A DNA stretch of 64,000 nt from Carnobacterium gallinarum DSM 4847 (GTDB lineage: Bacteria > Bacillota > Bacilli > Lactobacillales > Carnobacteriaceae), in the NCBI RefSeq assembly GCF_000744375.1, contig NZ_JQLU01000004.1, positions 372,001 to 436,000 of the forward strand, in the 5' to 3' direction. How positions within the stretch are numbered: position 1 is the first letter of the stretch; each line of letters begins with the position of its first letter. Shown here piece after piece: positions 37,517 through 47,522 of the stretch. A program made the position numbers and the translations under genes. The notes under the pieces were generated by a model that made no database searches, was not told where the DNA came from, and was given only the letters and a program-made list of their open reading frames with translations.

Positions 37517-38419
37517 TTAAAAGCCAACCTGATTTAAAATATCTTCAATTAAGTTAGGATTAAATTTTTGCTCATTGAACATTTTAATCTCATAACCATA
37601 AGGAGCCTTTTTATCTTTTTTGTCCTCTCCAACATAAGGTGTTTCTAAAATCTTAGCTAGATCAGTTAACTTAGAATGATGAACAACACCATTTAGCGCA
37701 TCAAATCCAATTGTACCAAAGCCAATATTAGCATGACGATCTTTGTGACTTCCTTGAGGGTTTTTAGAATCATTTACATGGATAACTTTTAAACGATCCA
37801 AACCAATAATTTTATCAAATTCTTCTAAAACACCATCAAAATCTTCACGAACATTATAGCCAGCATCATTGATATGACAAGTATCTAAAGTGACAGATAA
37901 CTTTTCATTTAAGGTTACTCCTTCAATAATTTGAGCTAGTTCTTCAAATGTACGACCAATCTCTGTTCCTTTGCCAGCCATTGTTTCTAGGGCAATCTGA
38001 GCCGTTTGATCTTTAGTCAAAACTTCATTCAAACCTTTTATAATCTGAGCAATACCAGCGTCTGCTCCTGCTCCAACATGGGCTCCAGGATGCATTGTAA
38101 TTTGTTTTGCTCCTAATGCTTGAGAACGAACAATCTCTTCACGTAAAAATTGCGTTGCAAAACCAAAATTCTCAGGCTTGATTGTATTTCCTAAGTTAAT
38201 AATATACGGTGCATGAACAACAATATTTCCTAAATTGTGTTCCTGCATAAAAGCTTCACCTTCAGGAATATTCATGTCCTCAATTGCTTTACGACGTGTA
38301 TTTTGTGGTGCTCCTGTATAAATCATAAATGTATTTGCTTGATAGCTAGCTGCTTCCTCTGCTGCTCCTAACAGCATTTTTTTCCCACTCATTGAAACGT
38401 GACTTCCGATTAAAACCAT
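37517..38419 (-). CDS. nfo: Endonuclease IV (AP endonuclease)
   Basis: A zinc-dependent AP endonuclease that incises DNA 5' to abasic sites in base-excision repair. A TIM-barrel order of metal ligands is visible: GSHVSMSG at the start, [65 protein letters not shown] and the final EIKMF. I start it at the ATG at 38419 (MVLIGSH), nine bases after GAGG; an upstream ATG at 38425 is only three bases from that site. About 300 residues, a normal length. Single gene. Confidence 0.95.
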   Translation of the reverse strand: MVLIGSHVSMSGKKMLLGAAEEAASYQANTFMIYTGAPQNTRRKAIEDMNIPEGEAFMQEHNLGNIVVHAPYIINLGNTIKPENFGFATQFLREEIVRSQALGAKQITMHPGAHVGAGADAGIAQIIKGLNEVLTKDQTAQIALETMAGKGTEIGRTFEELAQIIEGVTLNEKLSVTLDTCHINDAGYNVREDFDGVLEEFDKIIGLDRLKVIHVNDSKNPQGSHKDRHANIGFGTIGFDALNGVVHHSKLTDLAKILETPYVGEDKKDKKAPYGYEIKMFNEQKFNPNLIEDILNQVGF

Positions 38420-38553
38420 TCTCATTCGCCTCTTTCTCTTTTAACATGTTCCCTTCTAATTGTATGTGAAATTACCTAAAAGTACAAATAAATTATTGGC
38501 AAATTCAAAAATTAGCGCTACAATAAAGAAAATAATGGAAATGAGGTCTTCAT

Positions 38554-39300
38554 TTGAATCAAACTATCGATACTATTTTAAACCATCGCAGTATTCGTAA
38601 ATTTAAAGATACGGCTTTAGAAAAGGAACAAATTGAACTTTTAGTTCAAGCTGCGCAACACACATCTTCTAGTAATTTTTTACAAAATTATTCGATTATA
38701 GGTATAACTGATCAAAAAAAGAAAGCACAATTAGCAAAGATTGGCAATCAACCATATATTGCTGAGTCTGGGCATTTATTTGTAATGGTTGCAGATTTAC
38801 ATCGAAATGAAGCCATTGCTAAAGAATTCGAGAAGGATACCTCTGTTCTGCAATCTGCTGATCGCTATTTAGTTGCTCATACAGATGCAGTATTGGCCGC
38901 TCAAACCATTCTAATTGCGGCTGAAAGTATGGGATTAGGTGGCGTTTTTCTTGGAAGTTTGTTAAATAATGCCGCTGAAGTAATCTCAATTTTAGAATTG
39001 CCTACACATACCTTCCCAGTATTAGGTATCGCTGTTGGGTATCCTGATCAAGAACCACAATTAAAACCACGATTGCCTATGGAACAAATTTATCATGAAA
39101 ATACCTATAACATTCAACCACAACCTGTTGATAGTTTAAAAGAATATGATGCAACTGTTAGTGAGTACTATGACTTACGAAATGCTAACACACGAATTGA
39201 TACATTTACTAATCAAGCAGCTAAAAGTATGGATGCTAAAAATCCAACTCGCATGAGACTATTAGAATTTCTTCATCAACAAGATTTATTCAAATCCTAA
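38554..39300 (+). CDS. Oxygen-insensitive NADPH nitroreductase (NfsA-like)
   Basis: A 248-residue FMN-dependent flavoprotein of the NfsA/FRP group, reducing nitro-compounds or flavins with NADPH. It shows the family opening ILNHRSIRKFKD, the FMN-contacting SSSNFLQNYSI segment near 37-47, AAESMGLGGVFLGS near 128 and GIAVGYPDQEP near 160, and a C-terminal extension typical of NADPH-type members. The start is TTG 38554, seven bases after GAGG. It is a single gene that converges on the sppA-RDD unit through a bidirectional terminator. Confidence 0.92.
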   Translation: MNQTIDTILNHRSIRKFKDTALEKEQIELLVQAAQHTSSSNFLQNYSIIGITDQKKKAQLAKIGNQPYIAESGHLFVMVADLHRNEAIAKEFEKDTSVLQSADRYLVAHTDAVLAAQTILIAAESMGLGGVFLGSLLNNAAEVISILELPTHTFPVLGIAVGYPDQEPQLKPRLPMEQIYHENTYNIQPQPVDSLKEYDATVSEYYDLRNANTRIDTFTNQAAKSMDAKNPTRMRLLEFLHQQDLFKS

Positions 39301-39352
39301 AAAAATAACCCCTGCATCGCTTAATTATTGGCGATGTGAGGGTTATTTTTTA
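39301..39352. terminator. Bidirectional terminator
   Basis: Near-perfect arms AAATAACCC..GCATCGC / GCGATGT..GGGTTATTT around TTAATTATT, with A-run and T-run flanks; shared by the convergent nitroreductase and RDD genes. Confidence 0.9.
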
Positions 39353-40156
39353 TGCTGCTTCTAACTTACTTGCTTTTACTAGATTTTCTGAAACAACAGA
39401 AGTATCTGATAATAAATCACCGACATGTTGTTTTTGAGGTGTAAATAATAACACTAAATACAAGCCTTGAAATAAATTAAATCCTGCTATATTCACGCTT
39501 AATATATAACGACAAAAGCCTTCGCGAATAATAACTGTTCCCCAGCTTAATTTTTCCTCTTTAAAGCAAACTACTCGTAAGCCGAAAATCATTTTCCCAA
39601 CTGTTTGTCCGTTGGTTAACTTTGTTATTAAGATAAAATACAGCAGATATACACCTAAGTGAGCTAATGAATAGTAACTAAAACTCCCAGTATCTTTTGG
39701 GAGCTGAAAAGCTGTGAACATATTGTTAACGGCCATTCTTCCGATACTTTGAATTACAACTAAATCCACTAAATACGCAAATAAACGCAACCAAAAACCC
39801 GCATAAAAATAATTAGGATAGCGATGAAATGGTCGCTTTTCCAAATCATCATTCACTTGCTTTTCTTGCCAATACTGACGTCTCATTTCAGGCGTAAGAT
39901 GCTCAGGAGCAATTTTTTCTGTATTCTGAATAGGAACTTCTTCTACTTGAGTTTCAGTCTCAACCTTTTCATTTTCTTGATTGAGGAGTTGAAGCTCTAA
40001 CTCATCTTTCGCCAATTCTTCTTTAAATTCATCCACTTGAAATTGACGAGTTTCAGAATAAGTCTCATCTTCCTCAGCTGGGCTTGGAATTTTGATTCTT
40101 CCTGATTGTGTATTTTCGGTAAAATCGATCTTTTTATTTAAAAAGTCTTTAGACAT
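39350..40156 (-). CDS. RDD family membrane protein
   Basis: A 268-residue protein. The N-terminal ~110 residues are hydrophilic and acidic (rich in Glu/Gln), an extension beyond the usual RDD domain. The RDD domain (about 125-260) has three membrane segments and the family motifs GFWLRLFAYLVDLVVI and LTNGQTVGKMIFGLRVV. It starts immediately after the sppA stop, so the two are coupled; the same pairing is known in Bacillus (SppA-YteJ), where the RDD partner modulates SppA. A similar role is inferred here. Confidence 0.92.
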   Translation of the reverse strand: MSKDFLNKKIDFTENTQSGRIKIPSPAEEDETYSETRQFQVDEFKEELAKDELELQLLNQENEKVETETQVEEVPIQNTEKIAPEHLTPEMRRQYWQEKQVNDDLEKRPFHRYPNYFYAGFWLRLFAYLVDLVVIQSIGRMAVNNMFTAFQLPKDTGSFSYYSLAHLGVYLLYFILITKLTNGQTVGKMIFGLRVVCFKEEKLSWGTVIIREGFCRYILSVNIAGFNLFQGLYLVLLFTPQKQHVGDLLSDTSVVSENLVKASKLEAA

Positions 40157-41194
40157 TTACTCACCTCCATACAAGTACATCATTTTAGGTGAATCCACCG
40201 TACCAAATTTTTCTAGTAAATTGCTTAATTCTGAAACTGTATTTTTTTCTGGTGCCAAAACTTGGCTTGCTTTCGAGAAAAATAGATTAGATAATGAAGA
40301 ACTTGTTGTTTGATACTCAAAAACTTGTCCATCTTCTAATTTATAATCTTTTTGAATCGCTTTGATGACATCTTCTTTATAACCAATCTCATCTACTAAG
40401 CCAACTGATTTAGCTTGAGCTCCATCATAAATTCGACCATCCGCCAGTTCTCTTGCTCGTTTTTCATCCATATTTCGACCAGTAGCTACTACGTTTACAA
40501 AACGACCATAAGAATCATCAATCATTGTTTGTAATATAGCACGATCTCCATCTGTCATTGCTCTTGATTGAGACATAATATCTTTATATTGACCACTTTT
40601 AATTGTTGTATCGCTAATTCCAAGTTTTTCATACAAGCCACTGTAATTTAACCCTGACATGATTACTCCAATTGAACCTGTTAAAGTTTCTTCCGTTGCA
40701 AAAATCTTATCAGCATTGGCTGAAATATAGTATCCACCGCTTGCTGCCATATTTTGCATTGAAACATATAATGGTTTTTTCGTTTTTGTTTTGATTTCAA
40801 CTAATTTATCTTTAATCTCAGCACTTTCAAAGGTTCCACCACCAGGTGAATTGACGACTAAAACAATTCCTTTGACGTCATCATCATCTTCTACTAATTG
40901 TAGTTGGTTCATAAAATCAGCATGATTGTATCCACCACTTGAAAAAATTCCACTTGTGCCTCCATCTAAAATAGCTCCATCTACTGTCAAAACAACCACA
41001 CTTTTATTAGCAGCTCCTGCTTGGCTAATATTTTTAGAAACAGCTTGTTCACCAAGCAACATACTATAAGTATCTCCAAGAGTTGTTGATTCCTTATCCT
41101 CTTTTTTAGCCAAATTCACTGCATAACTAGATGCTAAAGATACAACTAACAACCCCACTGCAATTCCAACTGCAGCCCATCTTTTTTTATTCAT
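40157..41194 (-). CDS. sppA: Signal peptide peptidase SppA
   Basis: A 345-residue membrane-anchored Ser/Lys protease that degrades cleaved signal peptides. One N-terminal membrane helix (about 6-26) is followed by the extracellular protease domain. The oxyanion motif is VVNSPGGG near 113-120, the nucleophile Ser lies in MAASGGYYIS near 150 and the general-base Lys in TTIKSGQYKD near 202. The ETLTGSIGV segment is also typical. It is the first gene of a two-gene unit with the RDD protein. Confidence 0.95.
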   Translation of the reverse strand: MNKKRWAAVGIAVGLLVVSLASSYAVNLAKKEDKESTTLGDTYSMLLGEQAVSKNISQAGAANKSVVVLTVDGAILDGGTSGIFSSGGYNHADFMNQLQLVEDDDDVKGIVLVVNSPGGGTFESAEIKDKLVEIKTKTKKPLYVSMQNMAASGGYYISANADKIFATEETLTGSIGVIMSGLNYSGLYEKLGISDTTIKSGQYKDIMSQSRAMTDGDRAILQTMIDDSYGRFVNVVATGRNMDEKRARELADGRIYDGAQAKSVGLVDEIGYKEDVIKAIQKDYKLEDGQVFEYQTTSSSLSNLFFSKASQVLAPEKNTVSELSNLLEKFGTVDSPKMMYLYGGE

Positions 41195-41359
41195 TTAAAC
41201 TTCCTCCTTTTACCTTATTGCTTCTATTTCTTTACGATAAATTTCAATTAAAAATGAATTTATCTTTTGTTTCCTCTATATTATTTATATAAGAAAAGTA
41301 TACCTGTTATCGAACTCTTTTTGCAACTAATTACTTAATTTTCCATGAATTTTAAATTT

Positions 41360-41402
41360 ATAAAAAAAACTTACAAGCAAAATCTCTTTACTTGTAAGTT
41401 TT
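41360..41402 (-). terminator. Intrinsic terminator of hisS-aspS
   Basis: A 12-bp perfect stem (41367-41378 with 41391-41402) followed on the minus strand by TTTTATAAATT, just beyond the aspS stop. Confidence 0.9.
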
Positions 41403-41414
41403 AATTGTTAAAAT

Positions 41415-43205
41415 TTAGTCTTCTTCACTGTCAATTTCTTCTTCAACTCGAGTTGTTTCAATTGATAGTTCGTCCAATTGTGCAGGGCTCACTAAACTTG
41501 GTGCTGCTGTTAACGGATCAGATGCACGACCATTTTTAGGGAAAGCAATGACTTCACGAATATTTTCTTTACCTGCTAATAACATAGCAAAACGATCTAG
41601 TCCTAAGGCAATTCCACCATGTGGTGGGAAGCCATATTCTAATGCTTCCAATAAGAAACCAAATTGTTCTTCTGCCGATTCTTTTGTAAACCCTAATGCT
41701 TCAAACATTTTTTCTTGTAACTCACGAGTATGAATTCTAAGTGACCCGCCACCTAATTCGTAACCATTCAATACAATATCATAGGCCTGTGCATAAACAT
41801 TGCCAGGGTCTGTTGTCAATAATTCAATATCTGATTCTTTTGGCATAGTAAAAGGATGATGGGCCGATGTATAACGACCATTTTCTTCATCATATTCTAG
41901 TAAAGGCCAATTAACTACCCATAAAAAGGCAAATTTTGATTCATCAATTAATTCTAATTCTTTTCCTAATTTCATTCTTAAAGCACCTAAAGCATCTGCA
42001 ACTACAGATTTTTTATCTGCTACAAATAGTAATAGATCGCCTGGTTCAGCAGCTAAACGGTCAATTAAGGCTTCACTATCCTCTGCAAAGAATTTAGCAA
42101 TTGGTCCTTTTAGTCCATCTTCTTCAACTTTTAACCAGGCTAATCCTTTGGCACCATATACGCCAACAAATTCACCTAAGGCATCAATTTCCTTACGAGA
42201 ATAACGACTTGCTGCACCTTTAGCGTTGATAGCTTTCACTTCACCACCACTAGCGACTGCTCCACTGAATACTTTAAAACTTGAATCTGCAACAATATCG
42301 CTTAATTGAGTTAATTCTAAACCAAAACGTACATCTGGCTTGTCACTTCCATAACGGCTGATTGCTTCATCATAATCCATACGTGGTAATGGCAATTGAA
42401 GCTCAACATTCTTCACTTCTTTCATAACTTTTGCCAATAAGCCTTCTGTCATTGTTTGAATTTCTTCAGCATCAATAAAACTTGTTTCAATATCGACTTG
42501 AGTAAACTCAGGCTGACGGTCACCACGTAAATCTTCATCACGGAAACAACGAACGATTTGGTAATAACGATCAAATCCAGCGCCCATTAATAACTGTTTA
42601 AATAATTGTGGCGATTGTGGCAATGCATAAAAATGACCTGGATGAACACGTGAAGGAACTAAATAATCACGAGCCCCTTCTGGCGTTGATTTGGTCATAT
42701 ATGGCGTTTCAATATCAATAAAGCCATCATTATCTAAATAATTACGGATTGATTTTGTAATTCCATGACGCATCATTAAACTTTTTGCCATTTCAGGACG
42801 TCTTAAGTCTAAATAACGATACTCTAAACGTTTTTCATCAGATACATTGACACCATCTTCAATGTAAAAGGGTGTTGTTTTTGCTTTATTTAAAATAGTT
42901 AGTTTAGTTGCTTCGATTTCGACTTTACCTGTAGCAATATTTTGATTGATTACTGCAGCATCACGTAAAACAACCTTCCCAGTTACTTCAATCACATATT
43001 CACTACGAACTGTTTCCGCAATTTCTAATGCTTCTTTTGAAAAAGTTGGATTAAACACAACTTGAACAATTCCTTCACGGTCACGTAAATCAATAAAGAT
43101 TAAGCCCCCTAAATCTCGTCTTTTTTGTACCCATCCTTTTAATGTCACTTCTTGTTCTAATAACGCTTCTGATACTTGACCAGCGTAACTTGTACGTTTT
43201 CCCAT
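41415..43205 (-). CDS. aspS: Aspartyl-tRNA synthetase
   Basis: A 596-residue class IIb synthetase charging tRNA-Asp. The N-terminal OB-fold anticodon domain (about 1-110, [19 protein letters not shown]) leads to catalytic motif 2 [18 protein letters not shown] near 223. A bacterial GAD insertion (about 300-420) follows, then motif 3 [15 protein letters not shown] near 538. The end is acidic. It lies 21 bases downstream of hisS. The leader specifier upstream of hisS aligns as an Asp codon, so this gene may be the main regulatory target. Confidence 0.98.
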   Translation of the reverse strand: MGKRTSYAGQVSEALLEQEVTLKGWVQKRRDLGGLIFIDLRDREGIVQVVFNPTFSKEALEIAETVRSEYVIEVTGKVVLRDAAVINQNIATGKVEIEATKLTILNKAKTTPFYIEDGVNVSDEKRLEYRYLDLRRPEMAKSLMMRHGITKSIRNYLDNDGFIDIETPYMTKSTPEGARDYLVPSRVHPGHFYALPQSPQLFKQLLMGAGFDRYYQIVRCFRDEDLRGDRQPEFTQVDIETSFIDAEEIQTMTEGLLAKVMKEVKNVELQLPLPRMDYDEAISRYGSDKPDVRFGLELTQLSDIVADSSFKVFSGAVASGGEVKAINAKGAASRYSRKEIDALGEFVGVYGAKGLAWLKVEEDGLKGPIAKFFAEDSEALIDRLAAEPGDLLLFVADKKSVVADALGALRMKLGKELELIDESKFAFLWVVNWPLLEYDEENGRYTSAHHPFTMPKESDIELLTTDPGNVYAQAYDIVLNGYELGGGSLRIHTRELQEKMFEALGFTKESAEEQFGFLLEALEYGFPPHGGIALGLDRFAMLLAGKENIREVIAFPKNGRASDPLTAAPSLVSPAQLDELSIETTRVEEEIDSEED

Positions 43206-43226
43206 AGTTATTCCAACCCCTTTAGT

Positions 43227-44552
43227 TTAATCTTCTTTATTGAAAAAATCGTTAAATGCAGTCATATCCGTTGTTTGCAAATTGTAGACTTTATCGAAGT
43301 TTTTATATAATTCTTTCATAGAAATTGTTTCTTGTTTCCCAGTTTTCATCACTTTAAAATTAGCCGTTTGACTCTCTAACTCAGCTTCACCAATTGTAAT
43401 AACTACTTTAGCGTTTAATTTTGTTGCTGATTTAAATTGTCCTTTGGCTTTACGATTCAAATAATCACGTTCTGCAGAAAAACCAAATTCACGAATCGCT
43501 TGAACTAATTTTAACGTTTCAATATTTGATTCTTCTCCTAGACCAACTACATAAACATCTAATTCGTTGATGTTTGGAATTTCAACATTTTCCGCATCTA
43601 ATGCAATCAAAACACGTTCTAATCCCATACCGAAGCCGAAACCAGGTGTTTCAGGACCGCCTACTTCTTCAACTAAACCATTGTATCGTCCACCAGCACA
43701 AAGAGTCGTAATCGCACCAAAACCTTCGGCATCACTCATAATTTCAAAAATAGTGTGATTGTAATAATCTAAACCACGTACCATCGTTGAATCAACTTCA
43801 TAGGGAATCTCTAAGGCTTCCAACATTGTTTTAACCATCTCAAAATGTTGTAATGATTCCTCATTTAAGAAGTCTAAAATAGATGGAGCATCTTTCACAA
43901 TCTCACGATCACCTTTATCTTTACTATCTAACACTCGTAATGGATTTTTATGCAAACGAGCTTTTGAATCTGTACTTAATTGTTCTGTAAATGGTTCTAA
44001 ATAGGCGATTAAAGCTGAACGATAGGTATCACGACTAGTTATATCTCCAAGTGAATTAATCACCAATTTAAATTCTTTTAAACCATATTGATGAAATAAA
44101 TCCATTGCTAATGCCATTGTTTCTACATCTGTTGCTGGATTATTGCTACCGAAGACTTCTACGCCTAATTGATGAAATTGACGTTGACGTCCGCCTTGTG
44201 GGCGTTCATAGCGAAACATTGGTCCCATGTAGTACACTTTGTAAGGTGCATTAAATTCTGGTCCAAATAGTTTATTTTCAACATAAGCACGGACGATAGA
44301 CGCTGTACCTTCTGGGCGCAAAGCCATACGGCGATTTTTTTTATCTAAGAAATCATACATTTCTTTAGAAACGATATCGCTTGTTTCTCCAACCCCACGA
44401 GAAAATAAATCGTAGCTTTCAAATATTGGTGTTCGCATTTCATGGAATTGATAATCTGACATCACCATTCTTGAAATTTCCTCTATATATTGCCATTTTT
44501 CTGATTGGCCTGGAAGAATATCGATTGTTCCTTTTGGTTTTTGAATTGCCAT
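43227..44552 (-). CDS. hisS: Histidyl-tRNA synthetase
   Basis: A class II synthetase of about 441 residues charging tRNA-His. The opening [14 protein letters not shown] is followed by motif 2 [21 protein letters not shown] (near 110-130), the histidine-binding [12 protein letters not shown] (near 260) and motif 3 [15 protein letters not shown] (near 305). A C-terminal anticodon-binding domain ends the protein. I use ATG 44552, ten bases after GGAG; the upstream GTG (44564) overlaps the binding site itself. It is first in the hisS-aspS unit behind a T-box. Confidence 0.97.
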   Translation of the reverse strand: MAIQKPKGTIDILPGQSEKWQYIEEISRMVMSDYQFHEMRTPIFESYDLFSRGVGETSDIVSKEMYDFLDKKNRRMALRPEGTASIVRAYVENKLFGPEFNAPYKVYYMGPMFRYERPQGGRQRQFHQLGVEVFGSNNPATDVETMALAMDLFHQYGLKEFKLVINSLGDITSRDTYRSALIAYLEPFTEQLSTDSKARLHKNPLRVLDSKDKGDREIVKDAPSILDFLNEESLQHFEMVKTMLEALEIPYEVDSTMVRGLDYYNHTIFEIMSDAEGFGAITTLCAGGRYNGLVEEVGGPETPGFGFGMGLERVLIALDAENVEIPNINELDVYVVGLGEESNIETLKLVQAIREFGFSAERDYLNRKAKGQFKSATKLNAKVVITIGEAELESQTANFKVMKTGKQETISMKELYKNFDKVYNLQTTDMTAFNDFFNKED

Positions 44553-44601
44553 TCTGTTGAACACTCCTTTATTTTTGGTTTATCCGCTAGTTTTAAAGTT
44601 A

Positions 44602-44860
44602 AAAATAAAAAAACTCGTCCCTATTCTGTTAAGAATAAGGACGAGTATAAGTTATTAGACCGTGGTACCACCTTTGTTTGAAAGCAATAAAAGCTTTCCT
44701 CAACGATTAACGCTCGTAACGTAACAGCTTTGCACTGTTAATCCTCCAGAGTGTCCTTCACTATTTTTAATGGGAATCACTCTCAGCCACGATGATTCTC
44801 TCTAGTCTACATTAAAACAATACCTACTATCTCTTTCATTGGATATTACTATTAGATTAT
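44602..44860 (-). promoter_or_regulatory. T-box leader of hisS-aspS (specifier GAC overlapping CAC)
   Basis: The T-box core GGTGGTACCACGG (44661-44673) and an 8-bp terminator stem (44613-44620 with 44639-44646) followed by T7 are clear on the minus strand, with AGTAGGTATTG as the Stem I base motif. Alignment to the glyQS leader in this window places the specifier at GAC (44753-44755), within GGACACTC. A His codon CAC (44751-44753) overlaps it by one base. Confidence 0.9.
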
Positions 44861-44865
44861 CTACA

Positions 44866-44894
44866 AGATTACAAGAAATTCTACACAAAGTCAA
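44866..44894 (-). promoter_or_regulatory. Promoter of the hisS-aspS T-box leader
   Basis: On the minus strand: TTGACT (44889-44894), a 17-base spacer and TAATCT (44866-44871). The rest of the 44895-45173 gap holds an upstream TATAAT for the amidase (45065-45070) and a small AATTTACC/GGTAAATT hairpin (45106-45134). Confidence 0.6.
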
Positions 44895-45173
44895 TAGCTT
44901 GTGCTAGAATTCCCAAATAAATCACATCACTGATTATCCCTAAAAGTAATTAATTTCAGGATTTAGCTCTATATTAAATAACATTTCCTAAGCTAAAGAG
45001 AACTTTTTTTAAGAAAAATAACAAATTTATGATTCTATAATTGCTAAATCTAACTAATTATTGCTATAATTGAAGGGAGACTGATTTTAAATTAAGTCTA
45101 GATAAAATTTACCTAAGCTTCTTGTTGGTAAATTCTATAATATCTTTGATAATAGAAAGTAGTGAATTACTAG

Positions 45174-46490
45174 ATGATCCCAAAAACCCTACCTGATAAA
45201 CACAAAAAATCCTTTTTAATTTTCTTTATTGTTTTACTTGGCTTAACTATTTTCGCCACAGTTGCATTAGCTAATTTTAGTACAATTAAAGTGGATGCTG
45301 CTGTTGTAAATGTTCGGACCGGTCCAGGACTTTCCTATGACGTCATGAGTCAAGTTGGAGCGGGCGACACAGTCAATGTATTAGAAACCAAGAACGAATG
45401 GTATAAAGTTCGTTTAAGCAATGATAAAATCGGCTGGGTGGCGAGCTGGTTAGTCAATAATACTGAAATCAGTGCTGCTACAAATACAGTTGGAACTATC
45501 ACAGGTGAACAAATTAACGTACGTAGTGAAAACAATGAAAATGCTGCTATTCTTGGCGCTGTGGTAAAAGGAACTGAATTAACTGTGCTTTTCCAAGAAA
45601 ATGGTTGGACTCAAGTTCAATACAACCAACAAGTAGCTTGGGTAAGCTCTAAATTCATTGAAGTAAAAGCTGCTTCTGTTCAACAAGCACCGACTACTGT
45701 TGCTACTGCAAATGATAAGAATGCTAATATTCAAACAATTTCAATCAGAACTGAATGGACACGCATTCGTAATGGTCCATCTACAAATAACCAAGTTGTC
45801 ATGACGGCTAGTCAAGGTCAGAATTTTAGTTATATTGGCACTGAAGGTGATTGGTATCATGTCCGTTCTACTAATGGAACCGAAGGCTATGTAGCCAATT
45901 GGTTAGTCGATTTATCTGCTAGTGCAAAAACAGCACCTGCTGCTCAAGTAACTTCTTTATCTGAAGCAACTATTGTCATTGATCCTGGACATGGTGGAAG
46001 TGACCCTGGGGCTGAAGGTTCTAATTACTATGAAAGCGAGATTACCTTAAGCACTGCGAAAATATTAGCACAACAACTGGAACAATCTGGTGCCAACGTA
46101 ATTTTAACTCGTACATCTGATGCAGATGTTAGTCTTTCTAATCGAGCTTACATGAGCAATCAAGCAAAAGCGGATGTCTTTATAAGTATTCATTATGATT
46201 CAACACCTAGCCCTAATCAAGGTAGTGGGACAACAACTTATTACTACAGTGATAAAAATAAAGACTTAGCTAAATCAATAAATAACGCTTTAGCAAAAGG
46301 TCCTTTACCAAATAATGGGTATCGGTTTGGTGATCATCAAGTAACTCGTGAAAACACACAACCTGCTGTTTTATTGGAAATGGGTTACGTAAATAATTCA
46401 ACAGATAGTTCATTAATTACAACAAAAGGCTATCAACAAACAATGGCAACCAACATTGTCAACGCATTAAATAACTACTTTAGCAAATAA
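45174..46490 (+). CDS. N-acetylmuramoyl-L-alanine amidase with three SH3b domains
   Basis: A 438-residue secreted or anchored wall hydrolase. A membrane segment/signal (about 14-34) is followed by three bacterial SH3 repeats (about 38-96, 106-165, 188-247), each with a V/I-R-x-GP or -xEN wall-binding pattern. The Amidase_3 catalytic domain (about 265-436) has zinc ligands H273 (DPGHGG), E287 and H340 (SIHYDS), and catalytic E402 (LLEMGY). It would cut the MurNAc-L-Ala bond. The binding site before ATG is weak. It is a single gene, divergent from hisS, ending at a terminator. Confidence 0.94.
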   Translation: MIPKTLPDKHKKSFLIFFIVLLGLTIFATVALANFSTIKVDAAVVNVRTGPGLSYDVMSQVGAGDTVNVLETKNEWYKVRLSNDKIGWVASWLVNNTEISAATNTVGTITGEQINVRSENNENAAILGAVVKGTELTVLFQENGWTQVQYNQQVAWVSSKFIEVKAASVQQAPTTVATANDKNANIQTISIRTEWTRIRNGPSTNNQVVMTASQGQNFSYIGTEGDWYHVRSTNGTEGYVANWLVDLSASAKTAPAAQVTSLSEATIVIDPGHGGSDPGAEGSNYYESEITLSTAKILAQQLEQSGANVILTRTSDADVSLSNRAYMSNQAKADVFISIHYDSTPSPNQGSGTTTYYYSDKNKDLAKSINNALAKGPLPNNGYRFGDHQVTRENTQPAVLLEMGYVNNSTDSSLITTKGYQQTMATNIVNALNNYFSK

Positions 46491-46492
46491 AA

Positions 46493-46536
46493 AAAAATCC
46501 CATTCTACTTGATTCCGTAGAATGGGATTTTTTAAT
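46493..46536 (+). terminator. Intrinsic terminator after the amidase
   Basis: A 14-bp perfect stem (46495-46508 with 46517-46530) followed by TTTTTAAT on the + strand. Confidence 0.92.
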
Positions 46537-46549
46537 GATCCAATTTAAA

Positions 46550-46906
46550 TTAGTTAACTAGCAAGATTCCTTCAACTTCCTCTGGAGAAATTCCTTTTGC
46601 CCGAATCATTTGTATTACTAAAAGTGGCAGTCTCTATTCTTTTAGCAGTTAAATTGGCTCCAAATAGTTTTGCTTCAGTAAATTCCGCATACGCTATATC
46701 AGCATTTTTAAAATTTTCATTTTCTAAATCTGCCATTTTAAAAGTGGCTTCGCTTCTTCAAAATTAGTTCCTGTTGAATTTGCATAACTAAAAGAAGCTG
46801 CTATTACAGCAGCTTGATAAAAAACACTGAATTTAATTGGTAAAATCAAGTTCACTAAATCATTGATTTGTACACTTTGTTTTAAATTTCCATATGTTAT
46901 TTTCAT
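46550..46906 (-). pseudogene. Pentapeptide-repeat protein gene, frameshifted
   Basis: The minus strand starts at ATG 46906 and gives VIAASFSYANSTGTNFEEA, then reaches a stop in that frame. The next frame continues ATFKMADLENENFKNADIAY and AEFTEAKLFGANLTA, with the A-[DN]-[LF]-x-x periodicity of pentapeptide repeats. A third frame supplies a coherent C-terminus, MIRAKGISPEEVEGILLVN, ending at TAA 46550-46552. Two frameshifts are needed to read it, so the gene looks inactivated. Intact members can shield DNA gyrase or serve unknown roles; nothing identifies this one. If both shifts were sequencing errors it would be one small repeat protein. Confidence 0.7.
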
Positions 46907-46996
46907 TATTTACAGCCATCTACTTTATCTCCAAATATACTAACTAGAAACTCATCCCAACACTAAAAAATAGTCGCATGTCTTCAAACTAAATAA

Positions 46997-47443
46997 TTAA
47001 CGATTCTGACTATCTAAAATAACCGTCACGGGTCCGTCATTTATTAGGGAAACTTGCATATCACCACCGAATTCTCCAGTCGCAACCGTAAAGCCTAAGT
47101 CACGAAAACCTTGATTTAATGCTTCATATAATGGAATGGCTAGTTCTGGTCTGGCTGCTTTGATAAAACTTGGGCGATTGCCTTTTTTAGTGTCTGCAAA
47201 TAAAGTGAATTGAGAAATCGATAATATCTGACCTTGTACTTGTTCTAAAGACAGATTCATTTTTCCATCCTTATCATCAAATATACGCATCTTACTGACT
47301 TTTCCAAGGATGTAATCCACGTCTTCTTGAGTATCTGCCTCATTAATTCCAACTAATAAGACAAAACCATGACTAATTTCACCAATTACTTGATTTTCAA
47401 CTGAGACACTTGCTTTTTTACTTTTTTGAATAACAACTTTCAT
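46997..47443 (-). CDS. dtd: D-aminoacyl-tRNA deacylase
   Basis: A 148-residue homodimeric-type DTD, hydrolysing D-aminoacyl-tRNAs (and Gly-tRNA-Ala) to protect translation. Both signature motifs are present: SISQFTLFADTKKGNRPSF (SQxxL, near 77-95) and NDGPVTVILD (N-x-GPVT, near 134). It follows rel, the usual Firmicutes neighbour, but a strong terminator lies between them. Expression may therefore depend on partial read-through or a promoter inside the gap. No clear terminator was seen after its stop. Confidence 0.96.
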   Translation of the reverse strand: MKVVIQKSKKASVSVENQVIGEISHGFVLLVGINEADTQEDVDYILGKVSKMRIFDDKDGKMNLSLEQVQGQILSISQFTLFADTKKGNRPSFIKAARPELAIPLYEALNQGFRDLGFTVATGEFGGDMQVSLINDGPVTVILDSQNR

Positions 47444-47471
47444 TTTTGAAACTCCTTTACTTTTTCTAGTC

Positions 47472-47511
47472 TATAGAAAAACAGGCAGTTCCTAAATTCA
47501 CTGCCTGTTTT
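47472..47511 (-). terminator. Intrinsic terminator after rel
   Basis: A 12-bp perfect stem AAAACAGGCAGT / ACTGCCTGTTTT (47477-47488 with 47500-47511), with T-runs on both sides. Confidence 0.85.
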
Positions 47512-47522
47512 GTTTACAATTC

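Noticed and set aside
40092-40313. Open frame opposite the sppA/RDD junction
   Set aside because: It has no binding site and runs antisense to two well-supported coupled genes.
46724-46906. 60-codon frame as an intact small gene
   Set aside because: The repeat pattern continues past its stop in another frame, so it is the 5' piece of a broken pentapeptide gene.
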